This document shows, one piece after another, positions 13,838-15,036 of a stretch of DNA of 15,036 nucleotides. This DNA comes from Atribacterota bacterium (GTDB lineage: Bacteria > Atribacterota > Phoenicimicrobiia > Phoenicimicrobiales > Phoenicimicrobiaceae): assembly GCA_030666935.1 (NCBI GenBank), contig DAOUWX010000022.1, forward strand, positions 1-15,036, given 5' to 3'. The stretch's first letter is position 1; every line of letters starts with the position of its first letter. The position numbers and the translations under genes were made by a program. The notes below the pieces were generated by a model. It did no database searches, was not told where the DNA came from, and saw only the letters and a list, made by a program, of their open reading frames with translations.

Positions 13838-13884
13838 AGGTCAAGGAATTGTAATAGTGTTTATAATTTGCCTTGACCTTTTTT
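13838..13884 (+). terminator. Intrinsic terminator after the thioredoxin-like gene
   Basis: GGTCAAGG (13839-13846) pairs with CCTTGACC (13871-13878), extended inside by AATTGTAA (13847-13854) with TTATAATT (13861-13868), and followed by six T (13879-13884). It ends the ccdA/thioredoxin transcript and isolates the PP-loop gene. Confidence 0.9.
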
Positions 13885-13929
13885 ATAAGTAAATAGAAGT
13901 AATAAAAAGTAAGATAGTTGGAATGGAAA

Positions 13930-14898
13930 ATGATTAACATAAAAGATAAAATTAATAATATATTAGAAGAGATTAATAAAATTAGCCAGCAGAAAGAGAT
14001 TGTAGTGGCTTTTTCGGGGGGATTAGATAGCACCGTTGTTTCTGTTTTAGCCATCAAGGCCTTGGGAAGAGAAAAAATTGAAGCGATTACGGTCAGTTTT
14101 GGAGAATATAGCTATACTAAAGGGTCAAAAAACATTCAGAGTATTAGTAGGGATTTGGATTTAAAATTAAAAATTGTTCAGGGAAAGAAAGAGCAGGAGC
14201 GAGTTTTAAAAAAAGGACCGGCCTGCAATAAGTGTACCAGGATAGTTAAATTGGGAAAGGTTAAGAGGGAAGCCCAAGGAAGGCTGGTATTGACCGGTTC
14301 AAACCAGAGTGATACCTGGGGGATGCGGGGGTTAAAGCTATTTGACGGTTTTTATGCTCCCCTTTTGGAGCTAAACAAGGAGGAAATCCGTAAAATTGCT
14401 GATTATTTTGATATAAAAATATTACAGATTGGGGAAAACAAATTTAGAGAAGGTTGCAAGCTAAAACATTTACTTAAGCCTTTAGCAACTCCCCATTATC
14501 ACGGTCAGGCAGCAGCAGAAGCCAATGAGTTACTATTAAGTATTTTAGAAGAAGAGAGGCACGAATCTATTTTAGCTAATGTGAAGATTATTGGACCCTT
14601 AAACAAGAATATTGGGTTAGTGAACGTATCTCCTTTGCCTGAAGAAAAATTGAAGGAAAAAATTATTAAAGAATTAAAGAAAGTAAAAACTTTGGAAAAA
14701 ATTAAGTTTTTAGATAAGCCAATCAAATTAATTATTAAAGCCAATAAGGGGCAGTTTGATAATCGACATTCCCGATACTGGTTAGAAAAGGGAAGGCTGC
14801 AGCCAGATTTTTCTGTCCCTATAAAAGTGGAGTGGTTATTGACTACTAACAAGAGTTTGTCTACTTTTCAGGTTATTGATTACCAAATAATTGAATAG
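13930..14898 (+). CDS. PP-loop superfamily ATPase, probable sulfurtransferase (TtcA/TtuA/LarE-like)
   Basis: A 322-residue cytoplasmic protein. The PP-loop SGGLDS (29-34) binds ATP to adenylate a substrate; TGSNQSDTWGMRG is the usual second adenine/phosphate region, and APLLELNKEEIRKIADYF the helix that follows in such enzymes. Three cysteines are placed as C99-x2-C102 (ACNKC) and C176 (EGCKL), like the trio that holds a [4Fe-4S] cluster in TtuA, TtcA and some LarE proteins. The C-terminal part (about 205-322) is unlike those families and ends in QVIDYQIIE; I do not recognise it. The substrate (tRNA base or cofactor) is unknown. ATG 13930 is preferred over TTG 13918, which is closer to no ribosome site. 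The preceding terminator implies its own promoter, not clearly seen. Confidence 0.75.
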   Translation: MINIKDKINNILEEINKISQQKEIVVAFSGGLDSTVVSVLAIKALGREKIEAITVSFGEYSYTKGSKNIQSISRDLDLKLKIVQGKKEQERVLKKGPACNKCTRIVKLGKVKREAQGRLVLTGSNQSDTWGMRGLKLFDGFYAPLLELNKEEIRKIADYFDIKILQIGENKFREGCKLKHLLKPLATPHYHGQAAAEANELLLSILEEERHESILANVKIIGPLNKNIGLVNVSPLPEEKLKEKIIKELKKVKTLEKIKFLDKPIKLIIKANKGQFDNRHSRYWLEKGRLQPDFSVPIKVEWLLTTNKSLSTFQVIDYQIIE

Positions 14899-15036
14899 TA
14901 TAATAAAACAGTATCGAGTATATAGTATATAGTATCGAGTAAAAAAAAGAGAAAGAAAAAAAATGCAAGATAGTATCGAGTATCGAGTAAATAAGATAGA
15001 AATCAGAGCTAATTCGTATCTCGTGAATCGTATCTC
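14899..15036. repeat. Intergenic GTATCGAGTA repeat cluster ending in an inverted long copy
   Basis: AGTATCGAGTA occurs at 14910-14920, 14931-14941 and 14972-14982, with a further overlapping TATCGAGTA at about 14981-14989. The last 23 bases (15014-15036) are the exact reverse complement of 3736-3758. No ORF is supported in this tail, and the cluster may run past the window edge. Confidence 0.75.

Noticed and set aside
13918..13929. TTG 13918 as start of the PP-loop protein
   Set aside because: It adds only four residues, has no ribosome site at a suitable distance, and an ATG follows in frame at 13930.
14505..14852. Minus-strand 115-residue ORF
   Set aside because: It is a shadow inside the PP-loop ATPase gene, with no start signal and no recognisable domain.
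14910..15036. CRISPR array
   Set aside because: The repeat units are about 10 bases, the spacing is irregular, there are no unique spacers of regular length, and no cas genes are near.

Overview
The window is about 15 kb of AT-rich, gene-dense bacterial DNA. It fits a low-GC anaerobe, probably one with two membranes. The solute-binding protein has a Sec signal peptide without a lipobox cysteine, amino-acid uptake includes a sodium-type symporter, and the intergenic gaps carry short periodic repeats (variants of GGTTAG and GTATCGAGTA) of a kind seen in uncultured lineages such as Atribacterota. That lineage guess is inference; the window has no rRNA or tRNA gene to anchor it.

Layout: (1) the 3' end of a TatD-family nuclease (1-264). 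(2) A 461-base leader (265-725) and a three-gene ABC importer of the TrpX type (726-3505). (3) An AlaX/DHHA1 alanyl-tRNA editing protein overlapping an M48 metalloprotease (3789-6151). (4) On the minus strand, an NSS/SNF symporter (6275-7621) and an M50 site-2 protease (7967-8737). (5) Acylphosphatase and two small unknown membrane proteins (9036-10246). (6) Cysteine desulfurase, IscU scaffold, CcdA, a membrane-anchored thioredoxin-like protein and a PP-loop ATPase (10478-14898), which looks like a sulfur and thiol-redox neighbourhood.

The main discovery is in the leader of the ABC operon. A consensus-like promoter (275-303) precedes a 30-codon ORF (348-440). Nine of ten consecutive codons (390-419) in this ORF are tyrosine. 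Downstream are mutually exclusive RNA helices: 1:2 (408-422 with 441-456), 2:3 (443-459 with 463-477), a 15-pair helix joining the last leader codons to the 5' arm of a terminator (425-439 with 491-505), and the intrinsic terminator itself (485-526). This has the logic of a ribosome-mediated transcription attenuator sensing tyrosyl-tRNA. It predicts that the importer takes up tyrosine or aromatic amino acids. Homologous transporters in Gram-positive bacteria are usually under T-box control, and no T-box signature is seen here.

The 3' third of the window could form a sulfur pathway: IscS makes persulfide, IscU carries Fe-S clusters, CcdA and the CxxC protein move reducing power across the membrane, and the three-cysteine PP-loop ATPase may use sulfur or a cluster. 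That link rests on gene neighbourhood only. Other points of interest are an M50 protease with no normal start codon before its active site, an exact 23-nt inverted intergenic repeat 11 kb apart, and a 20-bp-arm inverted repeat separating iscS from iscU.
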